From: an uncultured Bacilli bacterium
Lineage (GTDB): Bacteria > Bacillota_I > Bacilli_A > RF39 > UBA660
DNA: 21,510 nt
Assembly (NCBI GenBank): GCA_947593275.1
Contig: CANQDN010000005.1
Coordinates: 1-21,510 of the forward strand
Direction of reading: 5' to 3'
Shown here: piece by piece, positions 21,419-21,510 of the stretch
Numbering within the stretch: the stretch's first letter is position 1
How the letters are laid out: the number at the start of each line of letters is the position of its first letter
The notes under the pieces: model-generated
Seen by the model: the letters and a program-made list of their open reading frames with translations, nothing else
Database searches by the model: none
Told to the model about the DNA's origin: nothing
Made by a program: the position numbers and the translations under genes

Positions 21419-21510
21419 AACCAAAACGGCCTCCGCCGCCACCTCCACCAAAGCCTCCGCCTGATGAAAATCCTCCACCAAAACCACTTCCACTCGAAAA
21501 TGATGAATGG
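21417..21510 (-). CDS. Gly-rich C-terminus of a TPM- or DUF2207-type membrane protein (partial)
   Basis: Thirty codons to a TAA stop at 21417-21419; the gene continues beyond the window. The residues are nearly all Gly, Ser and Phe (F-S-S-G-S-G-F-G-G-G-F, then a run of Gly), ending G-R-F-G. Such tails are typical of TPM-domain (YgcG-like) and DUF2207 membrane proteins, where a flexible Gly/Ser stretch follows the last membrane helix. The fragment does not decide between them. GC is locally high because of Gly codons. A terminator follows directly. Confidence 0.6.
   Translation of the reverse strand, partial: HSSFSSGSGFGGGFSSGGGFGGGGGGGRFG

Overview
The window is AT-rich (roughly 30% GC by eye), with AGGAGG/AGGTGA-type ribosome binding sites, TTG and GTG starts, sigma-A promoters that often carry an extended TGn -10, and short hairpin-plus-T terminators. 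Together with yneF, sirA, a sigH-rlmB pair and a gpr next to rpsT, this points to a low-GC Bacillota, most likely an uncultured gut lineage of class Bacilli (RF39/Erysipelotrichales-like). The taxonomic level is inference. sirA, sigH and gpr, plus a perfect Spo0A box and a sigma-F-like promoter, suggest that it forms spores or descends from a spore former.

Layout. 1-3,950: the tail of a plus-strand gene, a shared terminator, and a 1,269-residue unknown protein with N-terminal helical repeats (minus). 4,008-4,149: an orphan structured RNA with its own promoter and terminator. 4,310-5,533: a membrane-anchored DUF6273-like protein. 5,581-9,447 (all minus): a short family I pyrophosphatase, a YfcC-family transporter, lysS and yneF. 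9,483-12,575 (minus): sirA with a Spo0A box, and a PMCA-type Ca2+ ATPase. 12,660-13,145: a dense regulatory island holding two convergent promoters, a 68-nt RNA, a 28-residue hydrophobic peptide gene and four 18-bp palindromes. 13,164-15,396: a YtqA-type radical SAM gene converging on the rlmB-sigH operon. 15,402-17,577: a surface DUF6273-like protein whose C-terminal segment resembles the variable region of a diversity-generating retroelement (DGR), divergent from a double-HTH regulator. 17,574-20,416: compact gpr, an unknown 555-residue protein with a recent internal duplication, and rpsT. 20,424-21,510: a secreted transglutaminase-like protein and the Gly-rich tail of a gene that continues outside the window.

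How the genes connect. Three sporulation functions (SigH, SirA, GPR) sit among housekeeping genes in arrangements resembling B. subtilis (sirA-yneF, rlmB near sigH, rpsT beside gpr). The most interesting accessory material is the convergent RNA/hydrophobic-peptide locus at 12,660-12,982, which is built like a type I toxin-antitoxin module; the DGR-like variable segment at 15,589-15,684; and the orphan RNA at 4,020-4,149. No reverse transcriptase, CRISPR array, tRNA, rRNA or transposase was seen.
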